Origin: an uncultured Collinsella sp.
Lineage (GTDB): Bacteria > Actinomycetota > Coriobacteriia > Coriobacteriales > Coriobacteriaceae
Length of the DNA stretch: 44,087 bases
Reading direction: 5' to 3'
Assembly: GCA_902493375.1 (NCBI GenBank)
Contig: CABUPH010000018.1
Span: 1 to 44,087, forward strand
Made by a program: the position numbers and the translations under genes. The notes beneath the pieces are model-generated. The model was given only the letters and a program-made list of their open reading frames with translations, ran no database searches and was not told the origin of the DNA. This document shows, one piece after another, positions 14,177 to 21,284 of this stretch; positions within the stretch are counted from its first letter, which is position 1, and every line of letters starts with the position of its first letter.

Positions 14177-14836
14177 CTACTCACCGAGCATCTCTTGGAG
14201 CTTGGCTGCCACGGCGTGACCCAGACTTTCGTGGCTTTCGGGCATCATATGCAGATAGTCGATATCGCCCGGCTCGGCAAACTCCGCTGCATTCAAAAAG
14301 TCGCAGCCAAACTGCTCGGCTACGTGCGCATAGTATTCAGCAAAATGCTCCGAGGCCTCGACGGAACGCTCATCAAAATCGGTCATATATACATCGGCGA
14401 TTTGCGGCTTGATCTTGATAGGTGCCATCAGCAGAATACGCGGACAGGGTGCGGCATTGGTCCAGGGATATGCACGCACCGCGCGAATCAGCGCCATGGT
14501 GCCACGGGCAATATCGGAGGCCGTCACACCAAAGACCGTCTTGCAATCGTTAGTTCCCAGCATAATAACGATCGCATCCAGCGGCTTATGGGCCTCGAGC
14601 AGCATCGGAAGCGCGCGGATGCCGTTAAGATTGGTGTCCAGATGGCACATGTCGTCGCGTACCGTCGTGCGGCCGTTGAGGCCTTCTTCAATTACATGCC
14701 AGCCCTCGCCTAAGTCACGTTGGGCCACGCCGCACCAGCGCACGTCCTGCGCATAGCGCACCGCGGTGCCGTCGCGCATGCCCGCCGGATCGTAACCATA
14801 GGTGTTGCTGTCGCCAAAGCATAGAACGTTTTTCAT
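14177..14836 (-). CDS. SGNH/GDSL-type hydrolase
   Basis: A 219-residue esterase-type hydrolase. Block I CFGDSNTYGY (residues 6-15) gives the nucleophile Ser10, block II is the Gly of EEGLNGRTT, block III is MLGTNDCKT with the oxyanion-hole Asn, and the C-terminal block DIDYLHMMPESH offers the Asp and His, although spacing there differs slightly from the usual DxxH. No signal peptide is visible, so it is cytoplasmic, similar to bacterial arylesterase/acyl-esterase types; the substrate is unknown. GAGGGG is seven bases before the ATG. It converges with thiD and lies downstream of the TIGR02452 gene behind a terminator. Confidence 0.88.
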   Translation of the reverse strand: MKNVLCFGDSNTYGYDPAGMRDGTAVRYAQDVRWCGVAQRDLGEGWHVIEEGLNGRTTVRDDMCHLDTNLNGIRALPMLLEAHKPLDAIVIMLGTNDCKTVFGVTASDIARGTMALIRAVRAYPWTNAAPCPRILLMAPIKIKPQIADVYMTDFDERSVEASEHFAEYYAHVAEQFGCDFLNAAEFAEPGDIDYLHMMPESHESLGHAVAAKLQEMLGE

Positions 14837-14852
14837 CGTAAGCCCCTCGCTC

Positions 14853-14888
14853 AGTAAGAAGCCGACGGAAGCAGCCTCTCCCGTCGGC
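14853..14888 (-). terminator. Terminator of the TIGR02452 gene
   Basis: GCCGACGG (14861-14868) pairs perfectly with CCGTCGGC (14881-14888) around a 12-base loop; the minus-strand tail is TTCTTACT. It lies 27 bp past the stop of the upstream gene. Confidence 0.6.
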
Positions 14889-14914
14889 TCGACCTATCTG
14901 TCAGCACGTACCGA

Positions 14915-16018
14915 TTACAGGTACTTGCGCCAATCGTCCTCGTCCTCATCATCCTCGGTAGCAGCCTGGGCCTGCTCGGCGGCGTGAGCTGCCGCAGCGC
15001 GAGCGACAACCTGGGCATAGGACTCCTCGTTGCGCTCGGGGAAGTTTGCCAGCACGTGCTCGAACTTGGCGAAGTCCTCGTCCCAGCGCGTAGAGGGCAC
15101 AGCAAAGAAGACCCGCTTGACCTTAAAGTCGCCCGACGCGAGCTCCTTGCGGAAGAGCTCGGCCACGGCCTCTGCGTCAAAGCCATTGTTGTCGCAGCCC
15201 CAAGCGCCCAGCACGAGCTTCTCGCGACCTAGCTCGTCGCAGATGGCAAGCACAAAGCGAATGCGGTCGCGCAGGGCGTCCAGCAGGGCATCGTCACCCA
15301 CGCGATACTCCTGGCGGGCGCGCTTAACGTTGGGCGCGGCGGCCACGATCACGTCGGCGTATGCATGCACGTGGTTACGGTCGAAGCGCACCGCAGGCAC
15401 CACCAGCGCACGGTTTCGGTAAAGCTCGCAGTTGATGTTGCGGCGACGGTTCTCGCCGTACCATTTGCGCTGCTTGTCGAGAACGTTGTACAGATACGAA
15501 TCGGCGCACAGCGTGGCCTCCTGGCCCAGATAACCCTGAATATAGCCACCGCCCGGGTTGGTGAACGAGGCAAAGGCGAGCACGGCCATGTCGCAGAATT
15601 GCGCATAGCCACGACCGTTGTCCAGGATGGCCTGCGTGGCGGAGGCATCGAGCACGGTGACCTCGGGCAGAACCGGAGCGGGCTCCTCTGCAGGCGCGGA
15701 CTCAGCTTCAGCGATTTCCTCGACGGGCTCAGGCGCTGCCTCGGTCTCGGCAGCCTCCGCGCCCTCGACGTCCTCGGCAACCTGTTCTTCGGCGGCCACA
15801 GCAGTCTGAACCTTGGCCTTCATCGCCGCGACAAAGCCGGCAGGCATACCGTCAAACTCGCGAACGCCGGCAAGCGAACGCTCGATATCCTTGGCGCACG
15901 CTTCGGACACAGTTGCCACGTGACGCTCGGCGGCCTTGGCACGGGCCTCGCGCTTGGGATTGGGCTGACCCGCTCGGTTGGACCTGCGGTTACGGTTCCT
16001 GTTGTCGACGTCTGCCAT
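14915..16018 (-). CDS. TIGR02452 / microbial-type PARG-like macrodomain protein
   Basis: A 367-residue cytoplasmic protein. Residues 30-65 match the usual N-terminal segment of TIGR02452 proteins, residues 78-116 are an insert of almost only Ala, Glu and Pro, and the macrodomain-like catalytic core follows from about 120. The ADP-ribose-binding signature reads NPGGG (154-158) then GQEATLC (165-171): the family signature is GGG-x-QEE, but the second Glu is Ala here. In bacterial PARG that Glu is catalytic, so this may bind ADP-ribose without hydrolysing poly(ADP-ribose). The LGAWGCDNNGFD segment near the C-terminus is typical. A very acidic tail (EDDEDEDDW) ends the protein. Start: ATG after AAAGG. 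Confidence 0.85.
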   Translation of the reverse strand: MADVDNRNRNRRSNRAGQPNPKREARAKAAERHVATVSEACAKDIERSLAGVREFDGMPAGFVAAMKAKVQTAVAAEEQVAEDVEGAEAAETEAAPEPVEEIAEAESAPAEEPAPVLPEVTVLDASATQAILDNGRGYAQFCDMAVLAFASFTNPGGGYIQGYLGQEATLCADSYLYNVLDKQRKWYGENRRRNINCELYRNRALVVPAVRFDRNHVHAYADVIVAAAPNVKRARQEYRVGDDALLDALRDRIRFVLAICDELGREKLVLGAWGCDNNGFDAEAVAELFRKELASGDFKVKRVFFAVPSTRWDEDFAKFEHVLANFPERNEESYAQVVARAAAAHAAEQAQAATEDDEDEDDWRKYL

Positions 16019-16083
16019 AAGTGGTCACCTTTCCTGTCGCTGCCGCTATCGGCTTTTCCCATCCATGATACCCCGCCGCGTAC

Positions 16084-16109
16084 AAAAAAGACGGCCCCGA
16101 AGGACCGCC
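16084..16109 (-). terminator. Terminator of the yccA-like gene
   Basis: An eight-base stem (16090-16097 with 16102-16109, two G-T pairs) closed by a stable UUCG tetraloop on the minus strand and followed by six T. It separates the YccA-like gene from the TIGR02452 gene. Confidence 0.85.
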
Positions 16110-16155
16110 TTTCGCATCGATTTGCACGCACGGCAAGCACCGCCGCAATTCGCCA

Positions 16156-16851
16156 CTAGTCGCGACGGCCAAGGATGTTCAGGATGCGCAGGAACACGTT
16201 GATAATGTCCACGAACAGATTGGACGCCATGAGCACGGCGTTGGGCAGCGTAGGCGGCACCGTCGTGGCAACATAGGTGTCGTAGCCAATAAAGCCAGCG
16301 AACACCACGATCACGATCAGGTCGGTGATGGACTGCGAAACGCCCATGAACATCAGCACGATCTCAACCAGAATAGTGGCGAGCAGAATGCCAAAACCGA
16401 TGCCATATACGCGCTGGAAAAACTTGGGGAACGTCACGCCCAAGGCGCCAAAGACAAAGGTGATGGCGGCCGTGGCGATAAAGGCAGTGTTGATGGTGGG
16501 CAAGTCGTAGTTGGCAAGGCCAAACGACGCGGTCAGGCCAAAGGTACTCGCAAAGATTACGTAGCCCACAAGGGACAGGCCCACGGACTGCTTGCTGGCG
16601 GCGGCCGACATCATGACCATGCCGACGATGGTCAAAATTAACGAGCCAAAGACCAGCGGCAAGGCGGCGCCGCTCATCATCATGCGCGCAAACGACATGG
16701 TGCTCGTAAAGTAGGCGCCGGCGCCCATGGCGCAAAAGCCCAAGAAGATCAGGGCAGACATGGTGAGATTGTACGCGCGCGGCGACATCTCCTTGGCGCG
16801 GCTTGCACCGCTCTCGACGGGGCCGTTCTGATAGCCCTGGATATCGTTCAT
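16156..16851 (-). CDS. Bax inhibitor-1 / YccA family membrane protein
   Basis: A 231-residue inner-membrane protein with about seven transmembrane helices from residue 28 onwards. The family is represented by E. coli YccA, which modulates the FtsH protease, and by BsYetJ, a pH-dependent calcium leak channel. Visible hallmarks are the conserved acidic positions between the last helices (GYDTYVATT) and the C-terminal pattern FVDIINVFLRILNILGRRD, which closely follows the family end. The N-terminus is a short polar cytoplasmic stretch. AAAGGACG precedes the ATG. It stands alone with its own terminator, and a dyad overlaps its probable transcription start. Confidence 0.93.
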   Translation of the reverse strand: MNDIQGYQNGPVESGASRAKEMSPRAYNLTMSALIFLGFCAMGAGAYFTSTMSFARMMMSGAALPLVFGSLILTIVGMVMMSAAASKQSVGLSLVGYVIFASTFGLTASFGLANYDLPTINTAFIATAAITFVFGALGVTFPKFFQRVYGIGFGILLATILVEIVLMFMGVSQSITDLIVIVVFAGFIGYDTYVATTVPPTLPNAVLMASNLFVDIINVFLRILNILGRRD

Positions 16852-16895
16852 AGGTTCGTCCTTTCAAAAAGCGCCACAAATAACGGCGCAGTAGC

Positions 16896-16917
16896 TGACA
16901 AGATTCCTGTCATTGTA
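16896..16917 (-). promoter_or_regulatory. Possible promoter -10 with overlapping operator dyad
   Basis: On the minus strand TACAAT (16912-16917) is a good -10 box about 60 bp upstream of the yccA-like gene. Immediately downstream, overlapping the expected start site, 16896-16912 is a 17-bp dyad (TGACA-AGATTCC-TGTCA on the + strand) with one mismatched pair. No good -35 is seen. Confidence 0.35.
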
Positions 16918-16935
16918 CCCGAATGCCATACGTCC

Positions 16936-17274
16936 TTACCTACGGCGCTCGCCCTCGAGCGTACGGTCGAATGCCCACACCCACCAACGCATCAGATGGG
17001 CCTGCGAGCCATCTGGTCGTTCACGCGTCTGGTCCTCCAGATACAACTCGGTCGCATGCCCGCCAAAACGCACCTTATAGGTTGCCGTACGAATGCCGTG
17101 AACCGTCAGGCCAAACCCAGTGGTCGAGACAATCTCGTCAATCGTAAAGCAACGACCGTCGACCCAGCAGACGGTGACCGGCACGACCTGTCCGCCCGCG
17201 AGGATGCGAGCCACGACGTCCACATACTGTTTGTGCACGCGCCGAGTTTTGCCATCTGTCTGTCGATATTCCAT
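16936..17274 (-). CDS. Small conserved-looking protein of unknown function
   Basis: The 112-residue product has no signal peptide or membrane segment. It begins with a basic region and continues with beta-rich segments (PVTVCWVDGRCFTIDEIVS, GLTVHGIRTATYKVRFGG, ATELYLEDQ) and a Trp-rich end (LMRWWVWAFDRTLEGE). This pattern of a short basic start, VxWxDGR, a valine-rich middle and RWW near the end recalls small actinobacterial proteins of DUF6504 type, but I cannot confirm that. The start at 17272-17274 has AGGAG only two bases upstream, an unusually tight gap; an upstream ATG at 17295 has no ribosome binding site. It lies about 85 bp upstream of the yccA-like gene. Confidence 0.6.
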   Translation of the reverse strand: MEYRQTDGKTRRVHKQYVDVVARILAGGQVVPVTVCWVDGRCFTIDEIVSTTGFGLTVHGIRTATYKVRFGGHATELYLEDQTRERPDGSQAHLMRWWVWAFDRTLEGERRR

Positions 17275-17462
17275 GTCTCCTATTATCGAACGCATGTTTG
17301 CATGTTGTAAAGCGAACAGACTGTGGTTTTGGAGTGTCGTAGCAATCGCACGTGTCCGCATGGCGTGTTAGCAAAAAGAATACCCGCGGTCAACAGGACT
17401 AATATTCAATTTTAGTGCCAAAAAATCCACTTCTCACGTCAGAACTCCGTTAAGAAACCCAC

Positions 17463-17494
17463 AGGAGGTGATACGATTTATCATGTTTTTGTAA
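17463..17494 (+). other. Near-perfect Shine-Dalgarno with a four-codon mini-frame before pit
   Basis: AGGAGGTGAT (17463-17472) matches the 16S anti-SD almost completely, yet the next ATG (17483-17485) opens only M-F-L-stop. The pit start codon lies 31 bp beyond the mini-frame stop, which is itself in the pit frame, so no upstream extension of pit is possible. The arrangement resembles a ribosome-stalling or standby leader. Confidence 0.35.
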
Positions 17495-17524
17495 CGTGCC
17501 TGCAAACTTCGAGAAAGCCCATAT

Positions 17525-18574
17525 ATGGACGTAACGTTCTCAACCTTCCTCGGCCAAATTGTGTCGAACCCAGTCCTTGCCGTCACCGTGATCCTCGCGC
17601 TCGGCGCCATCTTCGTCAATGGATGGACCGACGCGCCCAACGCCATCGCGACCTGCGTCACTACGCGTTGCATGCCCGCCCGCGCCGCCATTCTCATGAG
17701 CGCCGCATTCAACTTCCTCGGCGTGCTCATCATGACGCACTTTAATGCGAGCGTCGCCAACACCATCTCACATATCGTCGACTTTGGCGGAAACAGCACC
17801 ATGGCGCTCGCGTGCCTCTGCGCAGCGCTGTTCTCCATCGTCGTCTACGGCGCCACAGCATCGCGTTTTGGCATCCCCACTTCGCAAAGCCACAGCCTTA
17901 TCGCCGGCCTGACCGGTGCCGCTATCGCCCTCGGCGGCGCGAGCAGCGTCAACGTCCACGAGTGGATGAAGGTCATCTACGGCCTGGCGCTCTCCATCGG
18001 CCTGGGCTTTGTCATGGGCTGGGTCCTGTGCAAACTCGTCTCGATTCTTTTCGCCGCCGCCAACAGGCGACGTGCCAATGTCTTCTTTAAATACGCTCAG
18101 ATCGCGAGCGCTGCGGCCATGAGCTTTATGCACGGCGCGCAGGATGGACAGAAGTTCATCGGCGTGCTCTTTTTAGGCGTGGCCTTCGCAAACGGCCAGA
18201 CCAGCGTCGGCGATGCCGGCATCCCCATCTGGATTATGCTGCTGTGCTCGGCCACCATGGGTATCGGCACCAGCGTCGGCGGCGAGCGCATCATAAAGTC
18301 CGTCGGCCAGAGCATGGTTAAGCTCGAGAAGTATCAGGGCTTCTCCGCCGACCTCGCGGGCGCCGCGAACCTGCTGCTTGCCACCCTTACCGGCATCCCC
18401 GTGTCCTCCACACACATCAAGACCTGTGCCATCATGGGCGTCGGTGCCGTCAAGCGCCTCTCGGCCATCAACTTCGGCGTCGTTAAGGACATGATGTTCA
18501 CCTGGTTCTTCACCTTCCCCGCCTGCGGACTCATCAGCTTTGTCATGGCCAAGCTGTTCATGATGTTCCTCTAG
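17525..18574 (+). CDS. pit: Pit-family inorganic phosphate transporter
   Basis: A 349-residue integral membrane protein, low-affinity phosphate importer driven by the proton motive force (metal-phosphate as substrate in E. coli Pit). The family's duplicated halves are recognisable: NGWTDAPNAIAT near residues 37-48 and SFMHGAQDGQKF near 200, and the PVSSTHIKTCAIMG segment near the C-terminus matches TSQSHSLIAGLTG in the first half. About ten hydrophobic segments are seen. The ATG at 17525 has a modest GAGAAAG ribosome binding site. The DUF47 gene follows 67 bp downstream, the standard pit-pap pair. A high-affinity Pst system lies 4 kb away. Confidence 0.95.
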   Translation: MDVTFSTFLGQIVSNPVLAVTVILALGAIFVNGWTDAPNAIATCVTTRCMPARAAILMSAAFNFLGVLIMTHFNASVANTISHIVDFGGNSTMALACLCAALFSIVVYGATASRFGIPTSQSHSLIAGLTGAAIALGGASSVNVHEWMKVIYGLALSIGLGFVMGWVLCKLVSILFAAANRRRANVFFKYAQIASAAAMSFMHGAQDGQKFIGVLFLGVAFANGQTSVGDAGIPIWIMLLCSATMGIGTSVGGERIIKSVGQSMVKLEKYQGFSADLAGAANLLLATLTGIPVSSTHIKTCAIMGVGAVKRLSAINFGVVKDMMFTWFFTFPACGLISFVMAKLFMMFL

Positions 18575-18641
18575 TCAAACCGAACGTCCATCCGGACCGC
18601 AACACTTCGCCCACCCGTCTTCGCCTCGAAAGGACCCACCC

Positions 18642-19265
18642 ATGGCTAAGAAACCCGATTCGTTCTACTTTGACAACTACGTCGCCTGCGCCGACCTTGC
18701 TGTCCAGGCCGCCGAGCTGCTTACCCAGATTTTTGAGAACTTCGATCCCGCGCAGATTCACGACATGCTCAATAAGATGCATGCGATTGAGCATGCGGCA
18801 GACAAGAAGCACCACGAGCTCGAAGACGCCCTGCTCACCGCCTTTATCACCCCGCTCGAGCGCGAGGATCTGGATCTGATGAGCTGCGCGCTCGACACCG
18901 TGCTCGACCGTATTGAGGGCGTCGTGCAGCGCGTCTACTTCACCAACATTCAGAGCATCCATCCCGACGCCATCGTCATCGCCCACAAGGTGACTGACGC
19001 CTACCGCGCCATGAAAGACCTGATGGTCGAGCTTCCCAACTACCGCAAGTCCAAAACGCTGCGCGAGCTGGTCATCCAGATCAACACCATCGAGTCCGAG
19101 GCCGACGAGCTCTACATCAACGCCATGCGCAACTTGCACGTTAACGGCAAGGATCCGCTCGAGGTCATCGCTTGGCGTGACGTCTACGCCTTCCTGGAGT
19201 ACTGCGCCGACTGCTGCGAGAATGTGGCCGATGTTGTGGATTCGATTGTCATGAAGAACAGTTAA
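18642..19265 (+). CDS. DUF47 family, PhoU-like Pit accessory protein
   Basis: A 207-residue, all-helical cytoplasmic protein of the PhoU-like four-helix-bundle class (DUF47, TIGR00153). It probably controls or assembles the adjacent Pit transporter; the two are almost always neighbours. Visible are the metal-contact-like acidic/histidine clusters IEHAADKKHHELEDA and IESEADELYINAM at equivalent positions of the two helical repeats, and the conserved end YAFLEYCADCCENVADVVDSI. AAAGGACC lies before the ATG. It ends six bases before a large inverted repeat. Confidence 0.93.
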   Translation: MAKKPDSFYFDNYVACADLAVQAAELLTQIFENFDPAQIHDMLNKMHAIEHAADKKHHELEDALLTAFITPLEREDLDLMSCALDTVLDRIEGVVQRVYFTNIQSIHPDAIVIAHKVTDAYRAMKDLMVELPNYRKSKTLRELVIQINTIESEADELYINAMRNLHVNGKDPLEVIAWRDVYAFLEYCADCCENVADVVDSIVMKNS

Positions 19266-19270
19266 TTGGG

Positions 19271-19379
19271 GGTACGTATCCCACCGGTCGCGGGCCCGAC
19301 CACTAATACCTTTTTCACTCCGGCTGCAAGCAGAGTCGTTAAAAAGGTATTAGTGGTCGGGCCCGCTCCCTTACGTACC
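19271..19379. repeat. Large inverted repeat (locus B)
   Basis: A perfect 26-bp pair of arms (19290-19315 with 19341-19366) is flanked by a second perfect 8-bp pair GGTACGTA (19271-19278) and TACGTACC (19372-19379). The 25-base centre holds a further CTGC-AA-GCAG pairing. The whole 109 bp can fold as one long hairpin. No T run follows on either strand. It starts six bases after the DUF47 stop. Sequence differs from the element at 5545-5674, but architecture and position after a + strand gene are alike. Confidence 0.85.
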
Positions 19380-19549
19380 ACCATTGGGAACTTTGGCTGA
19401 TAGGTTTAGCGCAATGGGGGTTTGGCTGAAGGGACCTTTGGTATCCATTCGGACACTTTGTCTCTTGATGAGCGTTTGGCTGATTGCTGCTTTGGGTACT
19501 GTTTGGGTTACTTTGGGTTTGTTTGATTTTTAATTGTTGGAGGGCTTGT
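19380..19549 (+). repeat. C-poor spacer with repeated TTTGGCTGA words
   Basis: The word TTTGGCTGA occurs at 19392-19400, 19431-19439 and 19466-19474, and once more at 5722-5730 after the other large inverted repeat. GGTTACTTTGGG occurs near 19506 and also near 5782. By hand count C makes up only about 13% of 19381-19560. A promoter for the nitroreductase should lie here, but I cannot single one out. Confidence 0.5.
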
Positions 19550-20080
19550 ATGTCTTATTTGGATCTGGCTCGGTCTCGGTATTCTTGTCGCGAGTTTGAG
19601 AATCGTTCTGTGGAGCAGGCTGTGGTGGATGCCATTGTTGAGGCTGGGCGTATTGCTCCTTCTGCTTGTAATAATCATCCAACCCGTGTGATGGTGTTGG
19701 ATACGCCTGAGCTTCTGGAGAAGGCTGCTGCTTGTCAGCCTCGGTTTGCTCGTGATGGGTCTATCTTTGGAGCTCCGCTTGTCTTCCTTATTTGCAGCGT
19801 TACCGATGATGCTTGGGTGCGCCCGTATGATCAGATGAACTCGAGTGCCATCGATACTTCGATCGTCTGCGATCAGATGATGATGGAGGCCACCGAGCAG
19901 GGCCTGGGAACGTGCTGGGTATGCCATTTTAAGCCTGAGGTGGCACAGGAGCAGTTCAACCTGCCCGAGGGCGTCTATCCCTATCACATGCTCGTCTGCG
20001 GATATCCTGCCGACCACATCGCCGATCCCGAGCATCGCGAGGCCCGTACCATTTCCCTCTCCGACTTCCTCCTCAAGTAG
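19550..20080 (+). CDS. Nitroreductase family protein
   Basis: A 176-residue flavoprotein of the nitroreductase superfamily (FMN, NAD(P)H), expected to be a cytoplasmic dimer; the substrate cannot be predicted. The FMN-binding start LARSRYSCREFENRSV (residues 6-21) and the second FMN/phosphate region GLGTCWVCHF (about 120-129) are present, with APSACNNHPTRVMV in between. GGAGGG lies six bases before the ATG at 19550; the frame is open upstream to 19484. Base use is odd: codons in the first 75 or so end mostly in T or G (GCT, GAT, TCT, CGT), while the last third uses the C-ending codons typical of the genome (GCC, GAC, CTC, ATC). Confidence 0.92.
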   Translation: MSYLDLARSRYSCREFENRSVEQAVVDAIVEAGRIAPSACNNHPTRVMVLDTPELLEKAAACQPRFARDGSIFGAPLVFLICSVTDDAWVRPYDQMNSSAIDTSIVCDQMMMEATEQGLGTCWVCHFKPEVAQEQFNLPEGVYPYHMLVCGYPADHIADPEHREARTISLSDFLLK

Positions 20081-20126
20081 ATTTTGGGACATGCCCTAAA
20101 CCTATCCTTGACCGCTCACCGGTTCG

Positions 20127-20164
20127 CCGAGTTCTGCGCCACTATGTGCAGGGCTCGGTTTTTT
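20127..20164 (+). terminator. Terminator of the nitroreductase gene
   Basis: CCGAG (20127-20131) pairs with CTCGG (20154-20158), with an inner CTGC/GCAG stem, and six T follow at 20159-20164. It is 47 bp after the stop. Confidence 0.8.
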
Positions 20165-20189
20165 ATGTTGCGCACCCCGGTACAGTCAT

Positions 20190-20219
20190 AAAAAAGGACC
20201 CGCAAGCTGCGGGTCCTTT
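20190..20219 (-). terminator. Terminator of divIVA
   Basis: An 11-bp perfect stem (20193-20203 with 20209-20219) with a five-base loop; the minus-strand tail is TTTTTATG. It closes the long minus-strand division/phosphate gene series. Confidence 0.9.
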
Positions 20220-20245
20220 CTAGGCACTAAATTGTAGGCCGAATG

Positions 20246-20920
20246 TTAGTCCAGGTCGTCGGCAGCGAAGTTGTCGATCGGGGCGAAGGGATCGGCCACG
20301 GGGACAACCGGGTCAGCGACGGGCAGCGGCTCGGCGGGAACAGTCACCGCAGGAGAAGCGGCGGAACCGACCGGCGTGGAGGCCATGAGGTCGGCCGGGA
20401 AGGAGTTTTGGGCATCGTCCATGAAGTGCTGGATGAGCTTGAGGTACTCGGCCTTGAACTCCTCACGAGAAGCCTTAAGACGATCGATCTCCTCGAGCTC
20501 GGCCTGCTTTTCGGTCAGAGCCTGGCGGATAACCTCGCGGGCCTTGGCGTCAGCCTCGTTGCGGATGCGCTCAGCGTTCTCGTTGGCATCGTTGACGATG
20601 GTCTCAGCGGTCTGCTGGGCAGCGATCAAGGCAGCGGAAATCTGGCGCTCCTGAGCGGAGAAGTCAGGGGCGGGAGCAGCCACGGGGGCGGCAGGAACGG
20701 CCTGGGCGGGAGCATCCTGAGCCTGGGCAAGCTGAGCCTGCGCATCGGCAAGCTGCTGCTCGGTAGCAGTCAGACGACCCTTAAGGTCGACGATCTTAGC
20801 GAGCATAGCGTCAACCTCGGAGGACAGCGTCTCCAAGAAGACGTCGACCTCGGCAGGATCGTAGCCACGCTTGGCCTCAGAGAAAGTCTGAGCCTGGATG
20901 TCTGCAGGGGTAATAGCCAT
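20246..20920 (-). CDS. divIVA: DivIVA-domain cell-pole/septum protein
   Basis: A 224-residue coiled-coil protein. The N-terminal membrane-curvature-binding DivIVA domain is clear (ITPADIQAQTFSEAKRGYDPAEVDVFLETL, split here as residues 3-20 and 20-31). A first coiled coil runs to about 68, an Ala/Pro-rich linker covers 69-86, a second coiled coil spans about 88-165, and the C-terminal 55 residues are Pro/Ala/Asp-rich and probably disordered. In Actinobacteria DivIVA (Wag31) directs polar growth; in Firmicutes it marks septa. It is the last gene of the sepF-yggT-divIVA group. AAGGAG lies nine bases before the ATG. Confidence 0.93.
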   Translation of the reverse strand: MAITPADIQAQTFSEAKRGYDPAEVDVFLETLSSEVDAMLAKIVDLKGRLTATEQQLADAQAQLAQAQDAPAQAVPAAPVAAPAPDFSAQERQISAALIAAQQTAETIVNDANENAERIRNEADAKAREVIRQALTEKQAELEEIDRLKASREEFKAEYLKLIQHFMDDAQNSFPADLMASTPVGSAASPAVTVPAEPLPVADPVVPVADPFAPIDNFAADDLD

Positions 20921-20981
20921 AACAAGTCTCCTTTTTCATCGCCTCGGCGCTACACGCCCGACGTAAGTTACTAAGTCAGTT

Positions 20982-21263
20982 CTACACGAGTATACCTATA
21001 AGAAGCTGCAGAACCAGCCTCTGCACCAACTGCAACGCAATAATCGCAACGACCGGCGAAAAATCGATACCGCCCATCGGCGGGATGAAACGACGGAACA
21101 GGTTGAGCCACGGACCGCAAACGCTATCAAGCACCGCGGCAATATCCTGGAGCAAACCACCCTGCTTCATGGGAATCCACGTCATAAAGCAGTAGACGAC
21201 AATGAGCGTGGAATAGAAGTTGAACAGCGTGTTGACCAGCTGGACGATAGTGTAGATGTTGAT
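20982..21263 (-). CDS. yggT: YggT family membrane protein with a likely ATC start codon
   Basis: A 93-residue protein with two transmembrane segments. Helix 1 lies in NIYTIVQLVNTLFNFYSTLI and helix 2 in VVAIIALQLVQRLVLQLLIG; the middle holds the family's WLNLFRRFIPPMGGIDFSP. The first ATG in frame (21183-21185) would remove helix 1 and leave 67 residues. Upstream, the frame is open back to the sepF stop codon with no ATG, GTG or TTG, but GAGGAG sits exactly six bases before an ATC codon at 21261-21263. I therefore choose ATC as start, 21 bp after sepF. YggT is found with division genes in many bacteria; its role is unclear (osmotic stress and membrane division functions have been proposed). 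Confidence 0.8.
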   Translation of the reverse strand: MNIYTIVQLVNTLFNFYSTLIVVYCFMTWIPMKQGGLLQDIAAVLDSVCGPWLNLFRRFIPPMGGIDFSPVVAIIALQLVQRLVLQLLIGILV

Positions 21264-21284
21264 GGGAATCTCCTCGTCTTGTCT

